NCBI GenBank assembly: GCA_017305055.1
Contig: JAFKMZ010000005.1
Span: 62,001-126,000 of the forward strand
Length of the DNA: 64,000 nucleotides
Direction of reading: 5' to 3'
From: Lysobacterales bacterium
Lineage (GTDB): Bacteria > Pseudomonadota > Gammaproteobacteria > Xanthomonadales > Rhodanobacteraceae
Numbering within the stretch: position 1 is the stretch's first letter; the number at the start of each line of letters is the position of its first letter. The notes under the pieces were generated by a model. It searched no databases. It saw nothing but the letters and a program-made list of their open reading frames with translations, and was not told the DNA's origin. Positions 43,521 to 54,111 of the stretch are shown here, in pieces. The translations under genes and the position numbers were made by a program.

Positions 43521-45361
43521 GGCTGGCCGGTGGCCGTGATGGCGAGAGTGGGGGTGTCGTCGAAGCCTTCGACCGGCGGCAGCACGCTGAGGATTTCCTG
43601 CACCGTGGTCAGCCCGCGCGCCACCTGGGTGGCGGCCGAGATGCGCAGTGGGCGCAGGCCCTCGGCCAGCGCGGCCTGGCCAAATCCGCCCAGGTCCAGC
43701 GTGGCGCTGATCAATCCGCGCAGGGACGGCGAGAGCATCATCATCTCGTAGATGCCGGTGCGGCCGAGGAAGCCGGTGTTGCGGCACTCCAGGCACCCGG
43801 CCGGCTCGTACACCGTCTCCGGCAGCGGGATCGACCAGCCGTGGGTGAGTACGTGCCATTCCCGCGGATCCTGGGCCGCCGGTTCCTTGCAGTGCGGGCA
43901 CAGCGTGCGCACCAGGCGCTGGGCGACCACGCCCGTGAGCGTGGACTGGATCAGGTAGTGCGGCACGCCGAGGTCGAGCAGGCGGGTGACCGCGCTCGGC
44001 GCGTCGTTGGTGTGCAGCGTCGACAGCACAAGGTGCCCGGTCAGCGAGGCCTGGACGGCCATCTGCGCGGTTTCCAGGTCGCGGATCTCGCCGACCATGA
44101 TGATGTCGGGGTCCTGGCGCAGCAGCGTGCGCACGCCGGCGGCAAAATCCAGGTCGATCGCCGCGTGCACCTGCATCTGGTTGAATTCCGGCGCCACCAT
44201 CTCGATCGGGTCCTCGACCGTGCACACGTTGATCTCCGGCGTGGCCAGATGCTTCAGCGTGGAATACAGGGTGGTGGTCTTGCCCGAGCCGGTCGGCCCG
44301 GTGACCAGCACGATGCCGTGCGGGCGTTCGACCATCGCCCGCCAGTGAATGGCCTCGTCGGGCGAGAAGCCGAGCTGGGCGAAATCCTTGACCACCAGGT
44401 CCGGATCGAAGATGCGCATCACCACCTTTTCGCCGAACGCGGTCGGCATATTCGACACGCGCAACTCGACCTCGCGGCCGGAAGCCGAGCGGGTCTTGAT
44501 GCGGCCGTCCTGCGGGCGGCGTTTCTCGGCAACGTCCATGCGCGAGAGGATCTTGATGCGCGCGGTGACCGCGGTCATCACCGGTGACGGCAGCTCGAAC
44601 ACCTTGTGCATGATGCCGTCGATGCGGAAGCGGATCTGTCCGGTTTCGCGCCGTGGCTCGAGGTGGATGTCGGAGGCGCGCTGCTCGAATGCGTACTGCA
44701 GCAGCCAGTCGACGATATGCACGACGTGGCGGTCGTCGGCGCCAACCTCGCCGGCCTTGCCCAGCTCCACCAGCTGCTCGAAGTTGAGGATGGCGGATGC
44801 CGGATCCTGGGCATTGGCATCCTGGGCCAGCTGGATCGAGCGCTGCACGCTGTAGAACTCGAGCAGGTAGCGGTTGATGTCGATCGGGCTGGCGACCACG
44901 CGGTGCACGTCGCGGCGCAGCATGTGTGCCAGGTCCACAGCCCAGGCGTCGTCGAAGGGTTCGCTGGTGGCGAAGGTCGCCTCGCCGGGGGCGACGTCGA
45001 TCGGCAGGATGCGGTGGCGCTGGGCGTAGCCGTGGCTGACCACCTGGGTCACGGCGGCGACGTTGATCTTCATCGGGTCGATCTTGCGGTATGGCAGACC
45101 GGCATGCCTGGCGACCCACTCGGTCAGGGCCTCCAGGCTCAGCGGGCGGCCGTGCTCGCGGGCGTTGTCGAGCTTGGCGTTGGCGATCAGCACCAGCGGA
45201 TGCAGCTCCACCGTGGAACGACCGCCACGCGCGCCCATGCGCACACGCTTGGCCTCCTCGGCGGCTACGTACCCATCCACCACCAGTGCGGCCAGCACGT
45301 CGTCGAGTTGCAGCCGGCCGCGGCTGCCGAGCAGGGTTGCAATTTGTGCTGAAGCGGCCAT
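43517..45361 (-). CDS. GspE/PilB-family secretion ATPase
   Basis: 614 aa from ATG 45361 (an upstream ATG at 45379 is possible). N-terminal GspE/PilB-N region (about 1-180), then the ATPase core: Walker [10 protein letters not shown], Asp box region TVEDPIEM, Walker B-like [12 protein letters not shown], His box [12 protein letters not shown], and a tetracysteine zinc site (CPHC ... CLEC). It could power type II secretion or type IV pilus assembly, but no other gsp or pil gene lies nearby, so the system is unassigned. Divergent from glyQ. Confidence 0.9.
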   Translation of the reverse strand: MAASAQIATLLGSRGRLQLDDVLAALVVDGYVAAEEAKRVRMGARGGRSTVELHPLVLIANAKLDNAREHGRPLSLEALTEWVARHAGLPYRKIDPMKINVAAVTQVVSHGYAQRHRILPIDVAPGEATFATSEPFDDAWAVDLAHMLRRDVHRVVASPIDINRYLLEFYSVQRSIQLAQDANAQDPASAILNFEQLVELGKAGEVGADDRHVVHIVDWLLQYAFEQRASDIHLEPRRETGQIRFRIDGIMHKVFELPSPVMTAVTARIKILSRMDVAEKRRPQDGRIKTRSASGREVELRVSNMPTAFGEKVVMRIFDPDLVVKDFAQLGFSPDEAIHWRAMVERPHGIVLVTGPTGSGKTTTLYSTLKHLATPEINVCTVEDPIEMVAPEFNQMQVHAAIDLDFAAGVRTLLRQDPDIIMVGEIRDLETAQMAVQASLTGHLVLSTLHTNDAPSAVTRLLDLGVPHYLIQSTLTGVVAQRLVRTLCPHCKEPAAQDPREWHVLTHGWSIPLPETVYEPAGCLECRNTGFLGRTGIYEMMMLSPSLRGLISATLDLGGFGQAALAEGLRPLRISAATQVARGLTTVQEILSVLPPVEGFDDTPTLAITATGQP

Positions 45362-45458
45362 CCGCGTCTTACCTCGCATTGCCCCTGCGGCAGCAGCGGA
45401 GAAGGAAATCCCGCTGGCGGTATACTACCGCGCTTTGGCCGGGAGCCTCGGGTCCGCC

Positions 45459-46362
<904 letters not shown>

Positions 46363-46370
<8 letters not shown>

Positions 46371-48507
46371 GGCCAAGTCGCTGCTGGTCGAGCTGGGCAC
46401 CGAGGAATTGCCGCCACAGGCGCTCGACGCACTCGGCGCGGCGTTCCTGCGCGGCCTCAGCGGTGCCTTGGCCAAGGCCGGGGTGCATGCCGGGCTGGAT
46501 GCGGCCCGGGCCTATGTGACACCGCGGCGCCTGGCCGTGCACATCCCCGATGTTGCCGCCATGCAGCCGGCACAGACCCTGGAGCGACGGGGCCCGGCCC
46601 TGGCCGCCGGGCTGGACGCCGCGGGCCAACCAACCCCGGCACTGTTGGGGTTTGCGCATTCCTGCGGCGTCGAGGTGGCGGCCCTGGAACGTCTGGAGAC
46701 CGAGAAGGGTGCGTGGTTTGTTGCCCGCACGGTACGCCCCGGACAGCCACTGGCGGCGTTGCTGCCGGGCATGGTCGATGAGGCGCTCAAGAGCTTGCCG
46801 ATCCCGCGGCCGATGCGCTGGGCCGATCACGACTACAGCTTCGTGCGTCCGGTGCACTGGCTGCTGATGCTGCACGGCGACGGCATCGTCGATGGCGAGG
46901 TCCTCGGCCTCGCCAGCGGGCGCCGCTCGTACGGCCATCGTTTCATGCATCCGCAGCCGCTGCACGTGGCGGATGCCGACAGCTGGCTGGATGCGATGCG
47001 CATGGCCAACGTGCTGGCTGATCCGCGCGAGCGTCGCGAGCGGATCCGGACCGAGGTGGCGCGCGCTGCCGTCGCCACTGGCGGCACCCCGCACTTGGAC
47101 GAGGCCTTGCTGGACGAGTTGGCCAACCTCACCGAATGGCCGGTGGCGGTTGCCTGCACATTTGATTCGGCCTTCCTCGACGTACCGTCCGAGGCGCTGG
47201 TGGCCACCATGGTGGTGCACCAGAAGTTCGTGCCGGTGTTCGATGCCGACGGGCGCCTGTCCGAGCACTTCATCGGCGTGGCCAATATCGACAGCGCCGA
47301 ACCCGGGGCGATCCGGCGTGGCTACGAGCGGGTGATCAGGCCGCGCTTTGCGGACGCAAAGTTTTTCTGGGACACCGACCTGAAAACCCCGCTGGCGGCG
47401 CACCGGGCCGCGCTTGCCAAGGTGACCTACCAGCAGGCGCTCGGCAGCCTGGCAGACAAGAGCGAGCGCATTGGCGCGTTGGCGCGCTCGATTGCGGGCC
47501 AGGTCGGTGTGGACGTAGAGACGGCCAGCCGCGCAGCAAGCCTGTGCAAGTGCGATCTGCTCACGCGCATGGTCGGAGAGTTTCCCGAGCTGCAGGGCGT
47601 GATGGGCCGGCATTACGCCGCGCGCAGCGGCGAGACGCCGGCCGTGGCTGCAGCGTTGGACAGCTATTATCGGCCACGCTTTGGCGGCGATGCGATTGCG
47701 CCCGACCGCCTTGGCCAGGTGCTGTCGGCAGCCGACCGCCTGGATACGTTGGCCGGCATCTTTGCCGTTGGCCTGAAACCCAGTGGCAGCAAGGATCCGT
47801 TCGCCCTGCGCCGCGTCGCACTGGGCTTGGCGCGTACCTTGATCGAGGGCGAGCTGGAGCTTGGTCTGCGGGCAAGCCTCGAGGCCGCCCTGCAACAGCT
47901 GCCGGAGGCAGCCCTGGCCGCCGGCGTCAAGCCTGGCAAAAACGGCAAGCCAGTGCCGCTGGATCCGGCGCGGCGCCGGGCCGAGCTGCGTGACGAGTTG
48001 CTGGCCTTCGTCATCGAGCGGCTGCATGGTTATTACACCGCGCAGGGTTTCGACCATGGCCAACTGGAGGCAGTGCTTGCCGTCGATCCGCCCAGCCTGC
48101 TGGATTTCGACCGGCGCCTGCGCGCGGTGCTGGCATTTGGACGTCTGCCCGAGGCCATGAAGCTCGCCGCCGCCAACAAGCGGGTGGCCAACATCCTGCG
48201 CCAGCAGGCCGAGACTGGCGGCGTGGCCGTGGCGAGCGAAGTCGATCCTGCCTGCTTCGAGCACGACAGCGAGCGCGAGCTCGCCGCCGCGTTGGCGTCG
48301 GCGCGGCAGGACACGGCCGTGGCCCTGGAGGCGCGCGACTATGCCGCGGTGCTGACCCGGCTGGCCAGATTGCAGGCTCCAGTGGACGCGTTCTTCGACA
48401 GCGTCCTGGTCAATGCCGAGGATCTGCGCGTGCGCGCCAACCGCCTGGCCCTGCTGGCGCAGCTCAAGGCGCAATTCGCCAGCGTGGCCGACATCGCGCT
48501 GCTGTAG
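46363..48507 (+). CDS. glyS: Glycyl-tRNA synthetase beta subunit
   Basis: tRNA-binding subunit, 714 aa (slightly longer than E. coli). Starts [21 protein letters not shown] and ends VADIALL; the NIDS-containing motif GVANIDS and the HD-like region are as expected. Overlaps glyQ, so synthesis of the two subunits is coupled. A long frame on the opposite strand is a GC-bias shadow. Confidence 0.97.
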
Positions 48508-48594
48508 CAGCGTGGCCGCCTGTCGGCAGATGGCGTTGCAGCACCCGGGGACAATGGTTGCCAGCGCCTGGCTGGCAAGTGCCGGAGCCCACGC

Positions 48595-49905
48595 ATGAGC
48601 CAGTTCCAGCTGCTGCGCACGCGTCGCTTCGCGCCGTTCTTTTGCACCCAGGCCCTGGGTGCGTTCAACGACAATGCCTTCCGCAACGCGCTGGTGATGC
48701 TGGTGGCGTTCCACATGGGCCTGGGCGAGCGCAGCGTGGCGCTGTACACCAACCTGGCCCCGGCCTTGTTCATCCTGCCCTACTTCCTGTTTTCCGCCAG
48801 CGCCGGCCAGCTGGCGGAGAAGTTCGAGAAGAGCCGCATCATCGGCTACGTCAAGCTGTTCGAGATCGTCGCCATGGCGCTTGCCTGCTGGGGCCTGTAC
48901 CACCATGCGGTGGGCCTGCTGCTGGTGGTGCTGTTCCTGATGGGCGTGCACTCGACCGTGTTTGGGCCGATCAAATACGCGATCCTGCCGCAGGCGCTGG
49001 CGCCGGAAGAGTTGATCGGCGGCAATGCCCTGGTGGAAACCGGCACCCAGCTCGCCATGCTCTCTGGCCTGATCGTGGGCAGCGCCCTGGTCGAGGTGGG
49101 ACCGTCCGGACCACTGCTCGCGGGCGGGATGCTGCTGGCGGTGGCCGTGGCCGGCTGGCTCGCCAGCCGAAAGATCCCGCCCGCACCACCCACCGCGCCC
49201 GACCTGCGCTTCAACTGGAACCCAGTGAGCGAAACCGCGCGGGTGATAGCGCTGGCGCGGCGCGACCCGGTGGTGTGGAACATCGTGCTCGGCATTTCCT
49301 GGTACTGGTTCTATGCGACCGTGCTGATCGCCCAGTTGCCGGTCTACACGCGCGCCAACCTGGGCGGGGACGGTTCGGTGGCAATCCTGGTGCTGACCTT
49401 GTTTTCCGTTGGCACCGGCATCGGTGCGCTGCTCTGCGAACGGCTGTCCGCGCGTCGCGTCGAGATCGGCGTGGTGCCGCTGGGTGCGCTCGGCCTGGCC
49501 GTGTTCGGCATCGACCTGTACTTTGCCCGGCCCGGCGCATCGCTGGTGCAAGGCCTGGACTGGCTGGGCTTCCTGCGCAGCGCCGGCAGCGTGCGCATCG
49601 CGGTCGACCTCACCATGATCGGCGCGTTTGCCGGCCTCTACGTGGTGCCGCTGTTTGCCTTCATCCAGCAGCGTACGCCAGCCAATCGCCTGTCGCGGGT
49701 GATTGGCGCCAACAACATCGTCAACGCGCTGCTGATCGTCCTGGCCGCCTGCTTCGGCCTGGGCCTGGGCGCGCTGGGCCTTGCTGCGCCGCAGATTTTC
49801 CTCGCCGCGGCGGTGCTGGGCCTGGGCGTTGTCGGCTATGTGTTCCTGCGCGTGCCGGCGTTCGGCCGGCGCTTCGTCGCCTGGGTCCGCCGCACGGACG
49901 GCTAG
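48595..49905 (+). CDS. MFS transporter, LplT-like (lysophospholipid transporter family)
   Basis: 436 aa, about 11-12 hydrophobic segments. N-terminus MSQFQLLRTRRFAPFFCTQALGAFNDN carries the family signature FxxxFxxQFLGAFNDNxxK/R, and FGPIKYAILPQALAPEELIGGNALVE is the other hallmark. LplT flips lysophospholipids for re-acylation by Aas. In related genomes this protein can be fused to acyltransferase domains; here it stands alone. Specificity is inferred. Confidence 0.85.
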   Translation: MSQFQLLRTRRFAPFFCTQALGAFNDNAFRNALVMLVAFHMGLGERSVALYTNLAPALFILPYFLFSASAGQLAEKFEKSRIIGYVKLFEIVAMALACWGLYHHAVGLLLVVLFLMGVHSTVFGPIKYAILPQALAPEELIGGNALVETGTQLAMLSGLIVGSALVEVGPSGPLLAGGMLLAVAVAGWLASRKIPPAPPTAPDLRFNWNPVSETARVIALARRDPVVWNIVLGISWYWFYATVLIAQLPVYTRANLGGDGSVAILVLTLFSVGTGIGALLCERLSARRVEIGVVPLGALGLAVFGIDLYFARPGASLVQGLDWLGFLRSAGSVRIAVDLTMIGAFAGLYVVPLFAFIQQRTPANRLSRVIGANNIVNALLIVLAACFGLGLGALGLAAPQIFLAAAVLGLGVVGYVFLRVPAFGRRFVAWVRRTDG

Positions 49906-49950
49906 CCGCCCACGCCCAGTCCACTTTCCGGTCCCTGCGACAAATGGGGC

Positions 49951-50817
49951 TCAGCGCAGCCAGCTGCCGATGACGATCAGGGCCACAACGCTCAGCCAGG
50001 CCAGCAGGGCGCGTGAGAGCGTGCTGCGCAGGCGCAGCAGCTCGGCCAGTGGGTCGCGCTGGTCCGCGCCGTCGGCGTCGATTTCATCCAGATCCCCGCC
50101 GATGTCCGCCTGCGCCGCCGCACCGAGGAAGCTCGGCCCTTCCTGGTACCAGCTGGTCGGTGCGGCGTGGCTGCGCCACAGCTGCCAGGCGGCAATCACC
50201 GCCTCCCAGTGGCCGACCAGGGCCAGGGTGAAGGTGAGCACCTGGGCCGGAATCCAGTCCGCGGCGTTGGCCAGGTAGCGCGGCGCGTCCGCATCGTCGC
50301 GAAGCTGCAGGGTCGGATCACGGGCCAACTGTTGCAGCAGGCGGTAAGCCAGTGCGCCGGCGGGACCAAGCACAAAAAACCACAGCAGCACCGCGAAGCG
50401 CCGCCGCAGTGCGGCATAGACCACGGCGCGGCCCAGCGGTCGCGCACCCCAGCCCACCACCTCGCCGTCCGTGGACAGGCGCTGCGCCGCAGCCACGCGG
50501 GCGGAGAGATCCGGCGCGGCCACGATGGCCTCGATGTCGGAGTGGAACTCGCGCGGTCCCAGGCAGTACACCAGCACGACCAGGGCAAACAAGGCCCGGA
50601 GCCACGGCGCCGTCGTGAGGTGGCCAAGCAACCACCACAGCAGCAGGCACACGAGCACGGCCGGCAGCACGGCGAGCGCCACCCGGGCATAGCCGCTGGT
50701 CTCGGCCAGTTGTCCGACCCAGTACCGGAACAGTCCGTCCTCGCGACGCTGGGCCAGGCGCGGCCACGCATGCAGCAACGCGAGTGCGATCAGGACGACG
50801 AGCAGCGGGACGGCCAT
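49951..50817 (-). CDS. ampE: AmpE-like inner-membrane protein
   Basis: 288 aa, four or so membrane segments (MAVPLLVVLIALALLHAW; VALAVLPAVLVCLLLWWLLG; ALFALVVLVYCLGPRE; final helix). The LVYCLGPREF and GREVVYAALRRRFAVLLWFFVLGPAGALAYRL-like blocks match AmpE, a CobD-fold protein encoded with AmpD, the anhydromuropeptide amidase controlling AmpC induction. No ampD gene is next to it in this window, so the pair appears split. Its biochemical role is unclear. Confidence 0.8.
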   Translation of the reverse strand: MAVPLLVVLIALALLHAWPRLAQRREDGLFRYWVGQLAETSGYARVALAVLPAVLVCLLLWWLLGHLTTAPWLRALFALVVLVYCLGPREFHSDIEAIVAAPDLSARVAAAQRLSTDGEVVGWGARPLGRAVVYAALRRRFAVLLWFFVLGPAGALAYRLLQQLARDPTLQLRDDADAPRYLANAADWIPAQVLTFTLALVGHWEAVIAAWQLWRSHAAPTSWYQEGPSFLGAAAQADIGGDLDEIDADGADQRDPLAELLRLRSTLSRALLAWLSVVALIVIGSWLR

Positions 50818-50949
50818 GACGATACCGGTCAGCGAAAGCCTTAGTGTAATCGTGCGAATGCAGGCTGCCGTGGCGCGGGCCGCGTCGTTGCTGTGCGGCG
50901 GGAGCCAGGGCCAGGTGCGCGGCAGGCAGGTGGCTTTGCCCGCGATGTT

Positions 50950-51921
50950 CTACGGCTGTGGCGCCGCAGCGACCATGGCACCCAGGTCCAGCCCCGCGCG
51001 TTGCCGCAGCCAGTCGGCCAGCAGATGGTGGGAAATCGACAGGGCGCTGGAGGGCACGAAGCTGCCGTCGGCCATGCCCTCGGCGATCTCCTGCGGGGTG
51101 AACCAGCGCGCCGCCTCGAGCTCGAGGTCGCGCATGGCGATGGTGCGCGAGGCCGCGGTGGCCATGAAGCCGACCATGAGCGATTGCGGCAGCGGCCACG
51201 GCTGCGAGGAGTGGTAGCGCACGCTCTCGACCAGTACCCCGGATTCCTCGGCGACTTCGCGGCGCACGGCGTCTTCCAGCGCCTCGCCGGGTTCGACGAA
51301 GCCGGCCAGCGTGGACCAGCGGCCGGGCGGCCAGCCGGTTTGGCGGCCGAGCAGGCAGGCGCCCTCGTGCTCGACCAGCATGATCACCGCGGCATCGACG
51401 CGCGGGAATTGCAGGCGCGCGCATTCGGCATTGGTGCATTCGGCGCGGTGGCCAGCGGCCACCAGCAGCAAGGGCGAGCCACAGTACGGGCAGAACCGCG
51501 TCTCGCGCTGCCAATGCGCCAGGCCCTTGGCATAGGCGAACAGCGCCGCCTGCCGGGCCTCCAGCTGCAGGCCCGCGGCGCGCAGGCCCATGCGCCGGGC
51601 GTGCAGGGTGGCAGCGAGCTCCTCGGCATCGTCTGCTGCATCCAGCACCAGCAGGAACCACGGGTGGTCGTCCATGATGCCGAGGAAGCTTGGCTTCACC
51701 GCGCCAAGCAGGCGCTCGCGCTCGCCGTCATCGAGCAGGCGCAGCGCGGCGTGGTCGCGCTGCAGGAAGGCCTCGCCGGTGGCGTCCAGCAAGATGTAGC
51801 GGGCTTGGGCGGTGTGCGCGCGGGCGGCGATCCACGCCGCGTCGTTGCGCCGCTCGGAACTACGGTCGAGCGCGTGGCTGAGTCCGGCGAAGCAGTTCAG
51901 GGGTGCCGGCTCCCGGTCCAC
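50950..51921 (-). CDS. nudC: NADH pyrophosphatase NudC (deNADding-type Nudix hydrolase)
   Basis: 323 aa. Zinc site CPYC plus CTNAEC, then the Nudix box GFVEPGEALEDAVRREVAEESGV and the NudC-specific SQPWPLPQSLMVGF. NudC splits NAD(H) and removes 5' NAD caps from RNA. It is followed downstream by no obvious partner; erpA, upstream, is on the same strand (9 bp between them), so they may be co-transcribed. Confidence 0.94.
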   Translation of the reverse strand: MDREPAPLNCFAGLSHALDRSSERRNDAAWIAARAHTAQARYILLDATGEAFLQRDHAALRLLDDGERERLLGAVKPSFLGIMDDHPWFLLVLDAADDAEELAATLHARRMGLRAAGLQLEARQAALFAYAKGLAHWQRETRFCPYCGSPLLLVAAGHRAECTNAECARLQFPRVDAAVIMLVEHEGACLLGRQTGWPPGRWSTLAGFVEPGEALEDAVRREVAEESGVLVESVRYHSSQPWPLPQSLMVGFMATAASRTIAMRDLELEAARWFTPQEIAEGMADGSFVPSSALSISHHLLADWLRQRAGLDLGAMVAAAPQP

Positions 51922-51930
51922 GCCAGCGCC

Positions 51931-52302
51931 TCAGGCGGCGGTGAACGAGGAGCCGCAGCCGCAGGTGGTCTTCGCGTTCGGGTTGCTGATGACGAACTGC
52001 GCGCCGCTGAGGTTCTCGGTGTAGTCGACCTGGGCGCCGGCGAGGTACTGCAGTGACAGCGGGTCGCACACCAGCGTGGCGTCTTCACGTACCACGGCAA
52101 TGTCGTCCTCGGCCTGTTCCTCGTCGAAGGTGAAGCCGTACTGCAAGCCCGAGCAGCCGCCGCCGCTGATGTACACGCGCAGTTTCAGGTTCGGGTTGCC
52201 TTCCTCGGCCACCAGCTCGCGCACCTTGTGCGCAGCGGCCTGCGTGAAGCGCAGCGGGGCGCCGGTGCTGCGGTAGTCGGGAATGGCGTGCAGGGTTTCC
52301 AT
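51931..52302 (-). CDS. erpA: Iron-sulfur cluster insertion protein ErpA (A-type carrier)
   Basis: 123 aa. ATG 52302 begins [12 protein letters not shown]. The three ligand Cys are in [12 protein letters not shown] and in the C-terminal TTCGCGSSF; ErpA-type spacing. Delivers Fe-S clusters to target proteins. Sits between bfr (upstream) and nudC on the minus strand. Confidence 0.93.
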   Translation of the reverse strand: METLHAIPDYRSTGAPLRFTQAAAHKVRELVAEEGNPNLKLRVYISGGGCSGLQYGFTFDEEQAEDDIAVVREDATLVCDPLSLQYLAGAQVDYTENLSGAQFVISNPNAKTTCGCGSSFTAA

Positions 52303-52372
52303 GATGTGGAATCTGGGGTCGATACGGATGGGAACAAGCATACCGGGGGCGGCCCGTGGCCGCACCCGCCGC

Positions 52373-52843
52373 TCAACTGTGGATCTTGCCCTGCAGGTAA
52401 CGCTCGGCACCGATCTCGGCAATCAGCCGCTGCTGCGTCTCCAGCCAATCGATGTGCTCTTCCTCGTCATGCAGGATGGTGCGGAACAATTCCCGGCTGA
52501 CGAAGTCGGCAACGCCCTCGCTGTAGGCGATGGCCGCGCGCAGGTCCTGCGTGGCGGCCAGCTCCAGGTCGAGATCGGCCTGCAGGGCCTCGACGGCGTT
52601 CTCGCCGATGTGCAGCTTGCCCAAGTGCTGCAGGTTCGGCAGTCCGTCGAGGAACAGGATGCGCTCGATCAGGTGATCGGCGTGGTGCATCTCGTCGATC
52701 GATTCCTTGTACTCGTGCTCGGCCAGTTCGGCATAGCCCCAGTTCTTCAGCATGCGCGCGTGCAGGAAGTACTGGTTGATGGCCGTCAGCTCGTTGAACA
52801 AGGTCTTGTTGAGGAACTCGATGACTTTCTTGTCGCCTTGCAT
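52373..52843 (-). CDS. bfr: Bacterioferritin
   Basis: Haem-containing iron-storage ferritin, 156 aa. Starts [20 protein letters not shown]; ferroxidase residues in [29 protein letters not shown] (includes the haem-ligand Met, about residue 52) and [16 protein letters not shown]. bfd, encoding its electron-transfer partner, lies upstream on the same strand. Confidence 0.95.
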   Translation of the reverse strand: MQGDKKVIEFLNKTLFNELTAINQYFLHARMLKNWGYAELAEHEYKESIDEMHHADHLIERILFLDGLPNLQHLGKLHIGENAVEALQADLDLELAATQDLRAAIAYSEGVADFVSRELFRTILHDEEEHIDWLETQQRLIAEIGAERYLQGKIHS

Positions 52844-52982
52844 GGCGCGCTCCGGGGCACGAGGAGGAGTGGCCACTATACAAAGGTGTGTTGTCCGTTG
52901 CCTGATCAAGTCCTATTCGCGCGCGGCGAAGCAGCAACGGCGCACGGCCTGCAGGAGCCCTTGCGGGCGATGCGGCTACGGA

Positions 52983-53189
52983 TCAGGCCAGGACGGGAAT
53001 CGCCAGCGGCGTCCGGTCGGCGGTGGTGCGGGTGGCCTTGGCCAGCTCGGCGCGCGCCTCGGCTTCGCAGCAGCCGCAGCAGTCGCTGCAGCCGGTGCGT
53101 TCCTGGAGCTGGGCAAACGATTGCACGCCACCCGCCACCTCGCGGCGGATGTCGGCATCGGTCACGGCATTGCAGTTGCAGATGTACAT
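52983..53189 (-). CDS. bfd: Bacterioferritin-associated ferredoxin
   Basis: [2Fe-2S] protein that reduces bacterioferritin to release iron. About 68 aa from ATG 53189 (MYICNCNAVTDADI); ATGs at 53198 and 53219 are alternatives. The four-Cys pattern is CNC at residues 4-6 and, about 30 residues later, GCSDCCGCC, which has more Cys than the usual CGxC. The bfd-bfr order with a 139-bp gap and a Fur-box-like sequence upstream fits iron control. Confidence 0.9.
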   Translation of the reverse strand: MYICNCNAVTDADIRREVAGGVQSFAQLQERTGCSDCCGCCEAEARAELAKATRTTADRTPLAIPVLA

Positions 53190-53204
53190 GGCGCGCATAA
53201 GAAC

Positions 53205-53226
53205 GCAAATGCGAACCATTGTCAAT
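53205..53226 (-). promoter_or_regulatory. Candidate Fur box and promoter for bfd
   Basis: GCAAATGCGAACCATTGTCAAT (read in two parts: GCAAATGCGAA and CCATTGTCAAT) resembles the Fur consensus GCAAATGAGAATnATTCTCATT. On the minus strand it overlaps a good -35 box TTGACA (53225-53220). No clear -10 box was identified. Fur control of bfd is established in other gammaproteobacteria; its operation here is inferred. Confidence 0.45.
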
Positions 53227-53257
53227 ACCTTGCCGGCGGAAGGCGGGCGGAGCCGAT

Positions 53258-53791
53258 TCAGCTTTCCGCGGCCACCGGCGCCGGGCGCGGCGGCTGGCTC
53301 CCCAACTCCATGCTGAAGAGCTGCTCGACCAGGGGCGCGAACTGGCGCAGCGCGCGTTCGTACACGTCGCGCTTGAACGGCACGACGTGGGCGGCCGGAT
53401 ACCAGAAATCCACCCAGCGCCACAGGTCGAACTCCGGCTTGTCGCTGGCGTCGAGCTGCAGCGCGTCCTCGGTGCCGCGCAGGCGCAGCAGGTACCAGAC
53501 CTGCTTCTGGCCGATGCAGGTCGGCCGCTGATGCCGGCGGACGTAGCGCTCAGGCAGACGGTAGCGCAGCCAACCATGGGTCGAGGCGACGATCTCCACC
53601 TGTTCCCCGGTGAGCCCGGTTTCCTCTTCGAGCTCGCGGAACATGGCCTCTTCCGGGGTCTCGTCCGAGCGGATGCCGCCTTGTGGGAACTGCCAGCCAT
53701 CGCGATGGATGCGCCGTGCCCAGAACAGCCGGCCGGCGTCGTTGAGCAGCACGATGCCCACGTTCAGACGGTAGCCGTCGATGTCGATCAT
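53258..53791 (-). CDS. rppH: RNA pyrophosphohydrolase RppH
   Basis: Nudix enzyme that removes pyrophosphate from mRNA 5' ends and starts decay. 177 aa. ATG 53791 gives [20 protein letters not shown], the family N-terminus. Nudix box [23 protein letters not shown]; also [14 protein letters not shown] and the KQVWYLL strand. Start preference is clear because upstream sequence has no family similarity. Confidence 0.95.
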   Translation of the reverse strand: MIDIDGYRLNVGIVLLNDAGRLFWARRIHRDGWQFPQGGIRSDETPEEAMFRELEEETGLTGEQVEIVASTHGWLRYRLPERYVRRHQRPTCIGQKQVWYLLRLRGTEDALQLDASDKPEFDLWRWVDFWYPAAHVVPFKRDVYERALRQFAPLVEQLFSMELGSQPPRPAPVAAES

Positions 53792-53958
53792 GTCCCCTCC
53801 AGCCCATGCACGCACGTTGCGTGGGCACCCCCCACAGCAGGCCGATTCAACCACAGCGGACGAGGCGGCGGCAACCGGCCGCGCTTGAACCAGCCCCGAT
53901 GCCCCACTACACTCGTGCGCCCGTCGACGCGCATGCGCCGCGTCCGCGGCGTCCCCAA

Positions 53959-54035
53959 GGCGATGTAGCTCAGCTGGTTAGAGCACAGCACTCATAATGC
54001 TGGGGTCGGTGGTTCGAGTCCACCCATCGCTACCA
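53959..54035 (+). tRNA. tRNA-Met, anticodon CAT (elongator type)
   Basis: 77 nt including the encoded CCA. Acceptor stem GGCGATG pairs with CATCGCT (one wobble/mismatch); D-arm AGCTCAGCTGGTTAGAGC; anticodon stem-loop CAGCA-CTCATAA-TGCTG with anticodon CAT; T-arm GGTGG-TTCGAGT-CCACC. It closely resembles E. coli elongator tRNA-Met, and lacks the initiator CA mismatch pattern. A CAT tRNA-Ile2 is possible but less likely. Its last 17 bases plus the following A form attL of the element to the right. Confidence 0.95.
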
Positions 54036-54036
54036 A
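54019..54036 (+). other. attL (18-bp direct repeat overlapping the tRNA-Met 3' end)
   Basis: TCCACCCATCGCTACCAA. Identical to the sequence at 62041-62058; the flanking base differs on the left (G here, C at the other copy), so 18 bp is the full identity. It includes the T-stem 3' strand, the acceptor 3' strand and CCA. Confidence 0.9.
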
Positions 54037-54111
54037 GATCGGCGCTGAAAGATAAGTGGCGTGCGGGCTCCAGCGGTTCCGGCCTTTCGGCAAGTCCGGT
54101 GCTATCGGAAA

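Noticed and set aside
43521..45119. Long minus-strand frame running from the amidotransferase into the ATPase gene
   Set aside because: The part above 43520 is an out-of-frame shadow of the GspE/PilB-type gene; the real amidotransferase starts at 43520.
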